A DNA stretch of 64,000 nucleotides, from assembly GCA_903970165.1 (NCBI GenBank), contig CAJCHZ010000106.1:1-64000 (forward strand). Reading direction: 5' to 3'. Shown one piece after another: positions 32,654-41,339 of this stretch. The stretch is from Betaproteobacteria bacterium. GTDB lineage: Bacteria > Acidobacteriota > Terriglobia > Acidiferrales > UBA7541. The notes beneath the pieces are model-generated. The model saw nothing but the letters and a program-made list of their open reading frames with translations. It searched no databases and had not been told where the DNA came from. Positions within the stretch are counted from its first letter, which is position 1. Each line of letters starts with the position of its first letter. The position numbers and the translations under genes are program-made.

Positions 32654-33616
32654 GTGCGACAAAAAGCGTCTCGCGACGTCGTAGCACACCATTCTGTAAG
32701 CGACTCCCAGGTGAATGCCGAAGGCATCCATCAGTGGCCGTTTGACCAGCGATTTCCGATCGACGTCGTCCATCATCTATTGAGCGGAAGATTCCCTTTC
32801 CGTACTAATCGCCACGATTACGTGGAGCTAGCCTATGTACGTTCCGGCCGATTGGTTTGGCAAATCCAGGATCGGCGCGTAACCCAAAATCGCGGCGACC
32901 TATTCATCATGGCCTTGCCCGAATATCACCGCATCACGGAATACTCCAGCGATTCCGCTTGCGTTGAATCGCTGTTCTTCCATCCTGAATTGATTCGCAC
33001 AGCTGCAGCAAAGGGCGCAGGGACAGAATACTTGAAGCCGCTGAGGGACTCAGAACTACCTCATATCGTGCCCTCGTCCACGGGATTGCCGATGGAAATA
33101 CGTCAATTGATGAATCGAATTCAGAGTGAATTGCCCGCGACATCGGACCGTGCGAGACTCTGCGTAAGAACTTACGTCAAAATGATTTTGGTGCTGCTGT
33201 TTAATCACTACGAAGCAAACCACAAAAGACTAAAGGCGTTTGACCGACGACAGCGGACGCTAGAACGGTTCAAGGCTCTTTTCGACTACCTGGAGAGTAA
33301 TTACGCCGGACCCATTTCTCCGACCGAGGCGGCCCGCGTCGTCCACATGAGTCCGTCGCATTTTCGGCAAGCGTTTAAATACATAACGGGGCAACCGTTC
33401 ATCAATTACCTGAATGAATTTCGCATCGCGAAAGCACAGGAATTACTGGCGCATACGGAAAGTCCCATCGCGGACGTCGGACTAGAGGTAGGTTTTTGCG
33501 ATCAGAGTTACTTCGGTCTGCTGTTTCGCAAATTGACGAAAATGACGCCCCGGCAATACCGGCAAAAAGCGCTGGAGCGAGAGAAAACGTCTCCTTTGGC
33601 AGCCACCGATAGATAA
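32654..33616 (+). CDS. AraC-family regulator, probable controller of the apiose operon
   Basis: About 320 residues from GTG at 32654, preceded by AGAGGGGA. The N-terminal cupin-like ligand domain (HDYVELAYVRSGRLVWQIQDRRVTQNRGDLFIM) is followed by two AraC helix-turn-helix motifs: PTEAARVVHMSPSHFRQAFKYITGQPF and IADVGLEVGFCDQSYFGLLFRKLTKMTPRQYR. It is transcribed away from the apsD-apnL-oiaC-apnO unit, the usual position of a local activator that responds to the pathway sugar. A paralogue lies at 41340-42326 beside another sugar operon. Confidence 0.9.
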   Translation: MRQKASRDVVAHHSVSDSQVNAEGIHQWPFDQRFPIDVVHHLLSGRFPFRTNRHDYVELAYVRSGRLVWQIQDRRVTQNRGDLFIMALPEYHRITEYSSDSACVESLFFHPELIRTAAAKGAGTEYLKPLRDSELPHIVPSSTGLPMEIRQLMNRIQSELPATSDRARLCVRTYVKMILVLLFNHYEANHKRLKAFDRRQRTLERFKALFDYLESNYAGPISPTEAARVVHMSPSHFRQAFKYITGQPFINYLNEFRIAKAQELLAHTESPIADVGLEVGFCDQSYFGLLFRKLTKMTPRQYRQKALEREKTSPLAATDR

Positions 33617-33619
33617 TTT

Positions 33620-34865
33620 CTACTCTCCCGTCGCTTCTGCTGTCGAGATTGCCTTTTGCATTCTTAGCGCGTCTCCGTTTTTCGGATCTCTTTTCAAGAT
33701 CAGTTTCAGTTCATCCATTGCGGCGGTCTTGTCCCTCCCCTTATAAAGCGCTTCTGCAAGCATCAGATTTACGGAAAGGTCGTTCGAAGCAGGGCTCGGA
33801 ATAGAGCGGAGTTCCCGAATCGCTGCGTTGTAATTCCCTTCTAAAATGAAAGAGGCCGCAATACCGGTTTGGGCCGATACGTGAAGAGGATCGAGTTCCA
33901 TGACACGCCTAAACTCGGCGCGCGCATTTTCGGATTCCTTTTCTCGAAGCAGCACATTCGCCAAATAAAAGTGCACCAGTGGCGAGTTTTCATTCGTGGC
34001 GAGATAGCGGCGAAAGTCAGTCTCCGCTGAATTCGGAGCGTTGAGCTTGACTTCGCACAGACCTAAACCCGACCAGCCGGCGATGGCCTCGGGATGACGG
34101 GCGAGCACCTGACGATAAAGCACCGCTGCCTCTGAACACTTGCCAGCTGTGTAGAGCGCTTGAGCATTGCGCAGGTCCGCCGCGATTTCATTGTTCGCTG
34201 CCTTTTTCGATAGGTCTTGGTCGCTCCACATTTCGATCTGAGCTGCTGAGCTTGTTCCGTTTTGTTTTGCGTCTGAAGCGTACGCAATAAAAGTGGCAGG
34301 GCTTGCGCACGCGTACTAATGCCTGCTGCACAAATCCGCAAATCATCTTCAGCGCTCTTCCAGTCGAGAATACCGATAAAGCTTGGCGCGCGTTCCAGCC
34401 GAACCGCAACGAAGTTTGGGTCTGCTTTCAGAACCGCAGAATAATAGGGAATACTTTGACGGTATTTTTCGGCTTCACGCAGAAAAGTGGCAAAACGCAA
34501 GGGGACCTGGAGGGACGGGGGATGTGTACTGCGATTAAGCTTTTCGGTCAGATCAAATTGAGAAAACGCTTCCGAAGGGCGCCCATCGCGACCAAGAGCA
34601 AGAGCGTAGCCGGCGAGAAGCTCAGGATCCTGCGGACGCAGTTGGAACGCTCTCCTAAACGTTTCGACAGCGGCGCCGCAAAGAGCCGAACGGCAACAAA
34701 AATAATAAGAAGAGCAGAGGCAAAAACTCTTCCTGCTGTAATTACGACGCACAAACGCCAACGGGCCCGCGGAGGTATCGCGGACCCATTGTGTTTTTGA
34801 AATAGCACCGATACAACCAATTGTGATGGCCTCAGTAAGTTTATTAACCCAATAATACAAATCAC
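33620..34865 (-). pseudogene. TPR membrane protein gene broken by two frameshifts
   Basis: Three frames make one protein. The first starts at a GTG (34865) overlapping the upstream stop and encodes two hydrophobic segments (ICIIGLINLLRPSQLVVSVLF; VVITAGRVFASALLIIFVAVRLFA). A shift near 34680 leads into the TPR frame AVETFRRAFQLRPQDPELLAGYALALG. A second shift near 34230 leads to WSDQDLSKKAANNEIAADLRNAQALY and further TPRs ending at 33620. Indels or sequencing errors are both possible. The intact form would be a membrane-anchored TPR protein cotranslated with the large propeller protein. Confidence 0.7.
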
Positions 34866-37837
34866 ATGGGATTGAAAGGAACAACGATGCGATCGATGTC
34901 AGGATCGCCGCTTGGAGCCGCCGCGGGAACCGACAAGACGATCGAATTGGCTCCCTTTTGAAGGTTCAGGTTCACGACGGTATAGCCCGGAGTATTCCAA
35001 TCCCCGGTGAACGGCAAAGGAGGAGAGGTCATCGTCGTTCCGCCATTCACGGTGACATCGATTGTCGGCTCAGTGGGGATTCCCCAATCGGACGGTTGGT
35101 TTCCGTTCACCTCATAAATGCGAACCGCGTAGGTTCCAGCGACGGGAACGACGACCGGGGAAAACGTGACGGATGAACCTTGAATGATGGCTCCGAGGCG
35201 GGCACCGCCAGAGCAAAGCGGGCAACCCGTCACAACAAACGGCCCATTTGCGTAGCTGGCGCTTTCTGCTTCATAAGTTGTGCCGACTGGAGTTGCGGTT
35301 ACGGCGACCTCGGATGAGTTTTGGCTGCTGAGCCCGGTGTCTGCTTCGGCGGAAACGACATAATAGTAGGTTTGACCGTTGGTGAGGCCCACATCGGCTA
35401 CCGTGGTTTGATAGACGCCAGTGTCGACAATTGTATAAGGGCCACCGCTCGTACTGCTGCGGCTCACATTGTAAATGAGCGCATCTGCACCGCCAGTCCA
35501 AGTCAAAGTGGCCGCTTCATCGTTCGGGGTGCCCTGCACCGCCGACGGTGATTGCGGAACGGGGGGCTTTGGAAGACTGCCGGGGGGAGTCCAGCGATAC
35601 ATCAAAAACTTTGCTTGATAATCTTCCTCTTGGACAATTATGTATTCGCCGTTAGGGCGACGGAACGATGTATTGGCCTGAAATTCATCAGTATTGCCAA
35701 CATTCGGGACGCCACCAACGTCGTTACCAGGGACGAACTTTCCGACATAAGCCCCATCATGCGCGCTGAATATCACATTGTAGTGAGGAAGCCAGAAATC
35801 GACGAACAGAAAATCATCGCTGACTGTGAATGAGTTCGGAGACCAGGGGTTGTTCGGATCTGGATCCCAAGGAATATCGACGACGAATTTGGGTTTGCGA
35901 TTCCCTTTGTCCCAATTCTCGATTTTTACGATTTTCGAGAAGGCTCCTTGCCCCGGAGTTGTACCTGAAACGTACAACGTTCCGCCATCGGTGTTCGGAT
36001 GAAAAACGGCTCCGGAAACCGTGGTGAGATCCGGGAAATCGACCAGAGCGTCGTAAATTTGCGTGTGAGTGAAATCGTAAATTGGCGCTCCGAAATGATC
36101 GAATCCCTGGAAAAGGTATCGACGGAGATGAATGGACTGCTCATACGGCGGATTTTCCGCCTGATAATTTACTTGCCATACGTCGCCATGCGTATCCACA
36201 TAGAAGTAGCCTCCGTCGCGGTGCAAGTTGTTCGGAGGTTCAGTAAATTCGTCGAGTGTCATTTGTCCGTCGCCATTCAAGTCGCGCCATATAAATTCTC
36301 CGTCGATGGGTTCAACGACAAAGTCCTGATAGGCGCCGCTCTGGAAGGAACCGTAATCGAACGCAACGCACGGAATGGCGATCTCGCTCGCGGCGTCTTC
36401 GAAACGGTACATTTCCAGTAGCGTCCCTCCTTGATTGCCAACAAGCAGGAATTTCTTTCCTTGAATGTACTGAATCCGCCCGGTGCTCATGATGTTCGTA
36501 ACGCGAACATCTTGCGGATACTTAAAGCGATCGTATGTATCGGCGATGTATTTTGCTTCCTGACCGGGCCCCTGGGACCAATCCATTTTGAAGTGGTGAT
36601 AAGCGTCGTAGAAGTCGTGCTCAGAAGTCGGGTCCATGGCGCCTAAAGAAACGAACTCAAGTCCATCTAGTTGCCAGTTTAAGTCGCCCCACCATGCATA
36701 ACTTTGGAGTAGGACGCCGTGACCAACACCCATATCCAGGCCAAAGCCGCTTTGGCTGACGTAAATATTTCCCGACGCGTCGGTGCCGATACCGGTCATG
36801 CCGCGGAGACGTCGCGGTCCAACGCGTCCAGGCAGTGGTCCAGCATAGTTGCCACCCTTTTCACCGAATGTCGTGACCAGGATAGGGTCATGCTGAATGT
36901 TGCCGTAGATCTTGATGTTCTGGTCGGGCCCATTGTCGGCCACAAGCAAAGCTCCCCACGCATTGATGCAGAGCGCGCCGACCGATCCACCGGGAGGCAA
37001 GGTAATTGAGTTCACCCATTTTCCGATCGAGTCATAATGATCGATCGTTGGCAAGCCCATCTGACCGTTTACATCGAAAACATTGCCTTGAGGCGTTGCC
37101 GGCAACGGAGTGGGATCGCGATGACTGACCCAGAAACCGCCAGCCTGGTCCACGGCGATCCGCACCGGATTGCTAACCGAAAACGAGTCCACGAGCGCGA
37201 GAGTTTTCAGGTCGAAAACTTCCACGAGGTTTACATCGTTCTCCGTTACAAAGAGCTGGTTGTTGTGAATGTCCATGCCAAAAATGCCGTGGCTGTTCGC
37301 AAGTGACGAACTGCCAGACAAGGACTCACCCGAATTCGACATGTCCGTGGAGTTGAGGATGCCAACACCGGTTCCGTTCGGGCTGTAACCCACGAAAATG
37401 CGGTCATCCTTAGCTGCAACCGCGACACCACCACCGTTTTGCCAGTTCACGCTGTTGCTTTGGTTGTTCAGAGGGCTGATGATGCGGCCATCCTTGAAAA
37501 CGGATACGGGGCGGCCGCCTTCGTCCCAGACAGCATTGGTGTAGACCTTGCCGTCCGACGAGACGTAAATCGTATCCATATCGAGTTGAACGTGGAGGTT
37601 CGTCTGCATGGGAAAGTTCGGATCATTACCGCCGAATGAATTTCCGATCCAACTGGTTACGTAGTCGATAGCAGAATCGTCTTTCTCGGCCGCAGCAGCA
37701 ACTAGCAATTTGTTCTTCGGAGTTGGCGTATTGGCATGGGCGGTATCTGGCTGGGGAGCGGACTGGGCAAAAGCCATCGAAACCGTAACAAACAGCAAAA
37801 CAATCAACACATGAAATCGAATGAGTCTTGTTCGCAT
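34862..37837 (-). CDS. Large secreted beta-propeller protein with EF-hand, FN3 and CBM
   Basis: 991 residues with a signal peptide (1-25, ending AFAQ). Residues 60-720 contain NHL-like propeller blades (GIGTDASGNIYVSQSGFG, ISPLNNQSNSVNW, GALLVADNGPDQNIKIYG). An EF-hand calcium loop DLNGDGQMTLDEF lies near residue 525. A fibronectin type III domain follows (about 760-850, with GTPNDEAATLTWTGG and NGQTYYYVVSA), then a C-terminal CBM35/CBM6-type domain (TYEAESASYANGPFVV...GADSIVLS-like end). No catalytic motif was assigned; it probably binds polysaccharide outside the cell. The next gene (broken TPR) overlaps its stop by 4 bases. Confidence 0.85.
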   Translation of the reverse strand: MRTRLIRFHVLIVLLFVTVSMAFAQSAPQPDTAHANTPTPKNKLLVAAAAEKDDSAIDYVTSWIGNSFGGNDPNFPMQTNLHVQLDMDTIYVSSDGKVYTNAVWDEGGRPVSVFKDGRIISPLNNQSNSVNWQNGGGVAVAAKDDRIFVGYSPNGTGVGILNSTDMSNSGESLSGSSSLANSHGIFGMDIHNNQLFVTENDVNLVEVFDLKTLALVDSFSVSNPVRIAVDQAGGFWVSHRDPTPLPATPQGNVFDVNGQMGLPTIDHYDSIGKWVNSITLPPGGSVGALCINAWGALLVADNGPDQNIKIYGNIQHDPILVTTFGEKGGNYAGPLPGRVGPRRLRGMTGIGTDASGNIYVSQSGFGLDMGVGHGVLLQSYAWWGDLNWQLDGLEFVSLGAMDPTSEHDFYDAYHHFKMDWSQGPGQEAKYIADTYDRFKYPQDVRVTNIMSTGRIQYIQGKKFLLVGNQGGTLLEMYRFEDAASEIAIPCVAFDYGSFQSGAYQDFVVEPIDGEFIWRDLNGDGQMTLDEFTEPPNNLHRDGGYFYVDTHGDVWQVNYQAENPPYEQSIHLRRYLFQGFDHFGAPIYDFTHTQIYDALVDFPDLTTVSGAVFHPNTDGGTLYVSGTTPGQGAFSKIVKIENWDKGNRKPKFVVDIPWDPDPNNPWSPNSFTVSDDFLFVDFWLPHYNVIFSAHDGAYVGKFVPGNDVGGVPNVGNTDEFQANTSFRRPNGEYIIVQEEDYQAKFLMYRWTPPGSLPKPPVPQSPSAVQGTPNDEAATLTWTGGADALIYNVSRSSTSGGPYTIVDTGVYQTTVADVGLTNGQTYYYVVSAEADTGLSSQNSSEVAVTATPVGTTYEAESASYANGPFVVTGCPLCSGGARLGAIIQGSSVTFSPVVVPVAGTYAVRIYEVNGNQPSDWGIPTEPTIDVTVNGGTTMTSPPLPFTGDWNTPGYTVVNLNLQKGANSIVLSVPAAAPSGDPDIDRIVVPFNPM

Positions 37838-38166
37838 GACAATTCCTTTGAACTTATAAGACGGACGTTAGGAGACTGAGAGGAAGCTATGCTTGCGTGA
37901 AAACTATTTCTATAAACATTTCGAGAGAAGACTCTGAGAAAAGAGCAGGCCTGCAGGATGGAGCGTGGAAAATGAGGCTGCTACATCGCTTGCGAAATGG
38001 CCACCGTCCGGGAAAACGCTGTTTCTAGATGGGATAGTTCTCTAGGAAAACTATTGCTCATTCTTACAGAAACCGCGCTCCACGGCGCCGTAGCCTCTCC
38101 TAAGCTGAAAAATGGTTGGGGTGGGCGGACTGACATGCACTCGTCCTCGACAGGCAGGAGGGGCCA
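37838..38166. other. Divergent intergenic region
   Basis: About 330 bases between the propeller gene and the plus-strand oxidoreductase operon. Both promoters should lie here. No gene, strong -35/-10 pair or inverted repeat was recognised by eye. Confidence 0.35.
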
Positions 38167-39267
38167 ATGAATAAAAAGATCAAAGTTGCCATTGTCGGCT
38201 TGGGATTCGGCAAGGAATTTATTCCCATTTATCAGGAGCATGCGCAGGCGGAAATGTACGCCATCTGTCAGAGGACAAAATCCAAACTGGATGAGATCGG
38301 AGACGAATTGGGAGTCGCAAAACGCTACACCGACTTCAAGGATGTACTAAGCGACCCGCAAGTAGATGCGGTGCATATCAACTCCCCAATTCATCTTCAC
38401 GCGTCGCAAAGTATCGCGGCATTAGATGCACGAAAACACGTAGCTTGTACCGTGCCGGCAGCCACAAGCATTGAGGAATGCCACCGAATCGCCAAAGCTG
38501 CGGAGGCCTCTGGCAAGAATTACATGATGATGGAAACCGCGATTTACACGCGAGAGTTTTTGTTCGTGCGTGAACTTCATTTGACCGGGAAAATAGGCCG
38601 GATCCAATTTATGCGCGGATGTCATCAGCAGGAAATGGCTGGCTGGCCTGGCTACTGGGAAGGGCTTCCCCCCATGCATTATGCGACCCATGCTGTGAGC
38701 CCGTGCCTTGCGTTGGTCAAAGGCGAAGCGGACTATGTTTCGTGTTTCGGCTCCGGACAAATCGCCAAGGATCTGGAATTAAAATACGGCTCGCCCTTTG
38801 CCGTCGAAAGCGCTCTGTTCAAAGTTCGCGGAGAGAGTTTATCCTTCGAAGTAACGCGGTCTCTCTTTGAAACTGCGCGCCAATATATCGAGAGCTTTGA
38901 TGTCTACGGCGACAAGGCAGCATTTGAATGGACCCAAATTGAAGGTGAGCGCCCAGTGCTGCACGTTGGAGAAACGCCTCAGAGAGTGGAAGTGGCGGAC
39001 TATGCCAAGCAGTTGCCCAAGGAAATTCAACGCTTCACAACACGAGGCGTGTACGACGGCCAACATGCGCACCCGTCCTTTGCGCAAGGTGGTGGTCACG
39101 GAGGTTCACACCCTCACCTTGTACATGAATTTCTCAGCAGCATCCTGGAAGACCGGCCGTCCTTCCCTGACGTTTTCCAATCGCTCAATTGGACGTGCGC
39201 GGGAATCTGCGCCCATACGTCGGCCATGCGAGGCGGAGAATTAGTGCGGTTGCCAACATTCCATTAG
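38167..39267 (+). CDS. Gfo/Idh/MocA-family oxidoreductase
   Basis: 366 residues: Rossmann start KVAIVGLGFGKEFIPIYQ, then NSPIHLHASQSIAALDARKHVACTVPAA, where the usual EKP is replaced by TVP, and METAIYTREF. The C-terminal domain carries GHGGSHPHLVHEFLSSI, seen in sugar-acting members. With EKP altered to TVP the catalytic Lys is missing from its normal place, so the chemistry may differ. GAGGAGGGGCC-like bases precede the ATG. It is the first gene of a three-gene operon with a cytosolic propeller and an epimerase. The substrate is unknown. Confidence 0.85.
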   Translation: MNKKIKVAIVGLGFGKEFIPIYQEHAQAEMYAICQRTKSKLDEIGDELGVAKRYTDFKDVLSDPQVDAVHINSPIHLHASQSIAALDARKHVACTVPAATSIEECHRIAKAAEASGKNYMMMETAIYTREFLFVRELHLTGKIGRIQFMRGCHQQEMAGWPGYWEGLPPMHYATHAVSPCLALVKGEADYVSCFGSGQIAKDLELKYGSPFAVESALFKVRGESLSFEVTRSLFETARQYIESFDVYGDKAAFEWTQIEGERPVLHVGETPQRVEVADYAKQLPKEIQRFTTRGVYDGQHAHPSFAQGGGHGGSHPHLVHEFLSSILEDRPSFPDVFQSLNWTCAGICAHTSAMRGGELVRLPTFH

Positions 39268-39311
39268 AAATGGCACCGCAATAAGAGAATTAGTTTAACG
39301 CGGAGTCAAAG

Positions 39312-40232
39312 GTGAAAGTGCACTTGCCAAAAAGATTCAGCGATTTGCCGGAAGCAATTCTTGCCATTACAAGCAACCGTACGGGGAACACCCAGATCTT
39401 CGTCGTCGATGCGATTTCCGGCGACTCCAGGAATGTCAGTCGAGACGCTTTCTCGCAAAATCGCTACCCCATGTGGTCGCCCGACGGTTCACAAATTGTG
39501 TTTACGTCCGATCGAGGCGGCGCTGATACTTACAATCTCTATGCAGCGGATTTACAGACCAACAAAATTCGCAAACTGACAGATGTACGGCAGGGAGGGA
39601 TTTGTTATTTTCCGACCTGGCACAAATCCGTGATTTATTTTGGTTATGACGCGTGCGACGGCTCGGAAGCGGTCATATCCCGGGTAAAGGAAGATGGCAC
39701 TGGTTTCACGGTTGTCGCGCCCGGCCGAGACCCTGCGATTTCTCCTGACGGAGAGACAATCGCGTTTACGCAAAAAACAAAGGCGGGGTATTGCGTATTC
39801 ACAATGAGCATCGATGGAACGCAGGTGCGTCGACTGACAGAGCATGAAAACCGGATCGGCGCCGTGACGCCGACCTGGTCATCAGATGGAACGGAAATGC
39901 TCTATAGCGACGAAGTGGATTCAAAATTGGAACTGTTCTGTTGCGATCAGGATGGGAAAAATAAGCGCCAGCTAACCTTTCTCAAGCAGTTCGCTACCTC
40001 GGCCGCATGGTCTCCCGACGCGCACTTCATCACCTTCCGAGTGACCGACTACGACTACTGGAATTATCCCGACGCCAAAGAATACGCGTACAAGGAAAGG
40101 AAGGCCGAGAAGCGTCCCGTTTGGATCATGCGCGCTGATGGGAGTGATGCTCAAATACTTGAGACCTTGCATTATCAATGCGCGATGGACGGCAGCCGAG
40201 CACCGTGGAAACCCGAGGCCAAGTCTCGATGA
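39312..40232 (+). CDS. Cytosolic TolB/PD40-like beta-propeller protein
   Basis: 306 residues from a GTG with GCGGAG 6 bases upstream. Repeated blades carry PD40 motifs: YPMWSPDGSQIVFTSDRGG, DPAISPDGETIAFTQ, TPTWSSDGTEMLYSD and SAAWSPDAHFITFRV. There is no signal peptide, unusual for TolB-like proteins but shared with cytosolic oligogalacturonate lyases (PL22), which have the same fold. The conserved HYQCAMDGSRAPW end contributes His and Asp. Placed between an oxidoreductase and a sugar epimerase, it may act on a modified sugar; this is inference. Its stop overlaps the next ATG as ATGA. Confidence 0.75.
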   Translation: MKVHLPKRFSDLPEAILAITSNRTGNTQIFVVDAISGDSRNVSRDAFSQNRYPMWSPDGSQIVFTSDRGGADTYNLYAADLQTNKIRKLTDVRQGGICYFPTWHKSVIYFGYDACDGSEAVISRVKEDGTGFTVVAPGRDPAISPDGETIAFTQKTKAGYCVFTMSIDGTQVRRLTEHENRIGAVTPTWSSDGTEMLYSDEVDSKLELFCCDQDGKNKRQLTFLKQFATSAAWSPDAHFITFRVTDYDYWNYPDAKEYAYKERKAEKRPVWIMRADGSDAQILETLHYQCAMDGSRAPWKPEAKSR

Positions 40233-41071
40233 AGATTGCAGTGAATGCACTTCTGTGGACGGCCGAGTTCGACCAACGCTACTTTTCTCTTTTGCCCGAA
40301 GTTCGCAGGCACGGCTTCGATGGATTTGAAGTTCCGGTTTTTTCGCCATCAAGGATCATCGCTGCTTCCATTCGCCGGGCTTTAGCGGAAAATGAACTGG
40401 AATGCCTCGTATGCACGATTCTTCCAGCGCAGATTAATCCAATCGACCCCGATCGCTCGGCGCGAAAACGTGCAATCCAACATTTACGCGAGTGCATCCA
40501 TCTTACCGCCGCGCTTGGCGCAAAGCGCATGGGTGGTCCAGTCTACGCGCCGGTCGGATATCTAACAAAGATGCGCCCCACACAGGAGGAATGGAACTGG
40601 GCCGTTGAGTGCTTTCAAAGCTTGAAAGACGAACTGGCGAAATGCGACGTCACGCTCGCTTTGGAGCCCCTGAACAGATTTGAGACATTTTTTCTAAACA
40701 CCGCCGCGGACGCCGTAAGGCTGTGCGAGGAAATCCACGATTCAAGGATCGGGGTGCTGCTTGATACGTTTCACACAAATATTGAGGAGAAGGACGTCGC
40801 GAGAACTTTTCAAGCAACCGGCGCGCACTTAAAACACATTCATGTTTGTGAAAATGATCGCGGGATTCCAGGCACGGGACACGTCGACTTTCGCGGAATA
40901 TCGAATGCGCTTAGCGCCATCAGCTACGACGGGTGGTTGACGATTGAAAGTTTCGGATTCGGGCACATCGAACTTTCCGCTGCAGCGGCGATCTGGCGCG
41001 ATCTCGCGGCCACGCCAGAGGCGATCGCGTTTGAAGGAATTCGATACTTGCGAGACCTTTTTAAGTATTGA
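40229..41071 (+). CDS. Sugar isomerase/epimerase (tagatose 3-epimerase-like TIM barrel)
   Basis: 280 residues from ATG at 40229, overlapping the preceding stop by 4 bases. It has the family pattern MKIAVNALLWTAEFD, GFDGFEVPVF, LAKCDVTLALEPLNRFE, RIGVLLDTFHTNIEE, LKHIHVCENDRGIPGTGHVDF and GWLTIESFGF. The metal ligands Glu (LEP), Asp (LDTFH), His (HVCEN) and Glu (IESF) are in place, and the GxPGxGHVDF loop points to ketose 3-epimerases of the D-tagatose/D-psicose type. It is the last gene of the operon 38167-41071. The substrate was not determined. Confidence 0.88.
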   Translation: MKIAVNALLWTAEFDQRYFSLLPEVRRHGFDGFEVPVFSPSRIIAASIRRALAENELECLVCTILPAQINPIDPDRSARKRAIQHLRECIHLTAALGAKRMGGPVYAPVGYLTKMRPTQEEWNWAVECFQSLKDELAKCDVTLALEPLNRFETFFLNTAADAVRLCEEIHDSRIGVLLDTFHTNIEEKDVARTFQATGAHLKHIHVCENDRGIPGTGHVDFRGISNALSAISYDGWLTIESFGFGHIELSAAAAIWRDLAATPEAIAFEGIRYLRDLFKY

Positions 41072-41287
41072 ATGCCTCTGCCGGAAATGCCCCTTTTCCA
41101 TATTGATTTTTCTGAAAAAAACACCAAATTCAAAGGGAATTACTGTTGGATTGTTGGGCGCTCCGCTAAGGCTAAGAGCGGACGAAGCTCGCGTTCATGA
41201 CGCGTAAGGTCTGATAAGCCCTTTATTTATAATCTAGTAGAGGTCGGCAACCATTTCACATCACCATTCAAAATTTGATTTTATTTC

Positions 41288-41316
41288 TTGCGTATTTTTG
41301 ATGATTCGTGTTATAT
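41288..41316 (+). promoter_or_regulatory. Promoter of the second AraC gene
   Basis: A -35 TTGCGT (41288-41293), a 17-base spacer and a -10 TTATAT (41311-41316), in an AT-rich stretch, 24 bases before the ATG. A GAGG ribosome-binding site lies at 41329-41332. The rest of 41072-41287 is AT-rich without a recognised gene. Confidence 0.6.
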
Positions 41317-41339
41317 GACGGTGTACCTGAGGCTCATTT

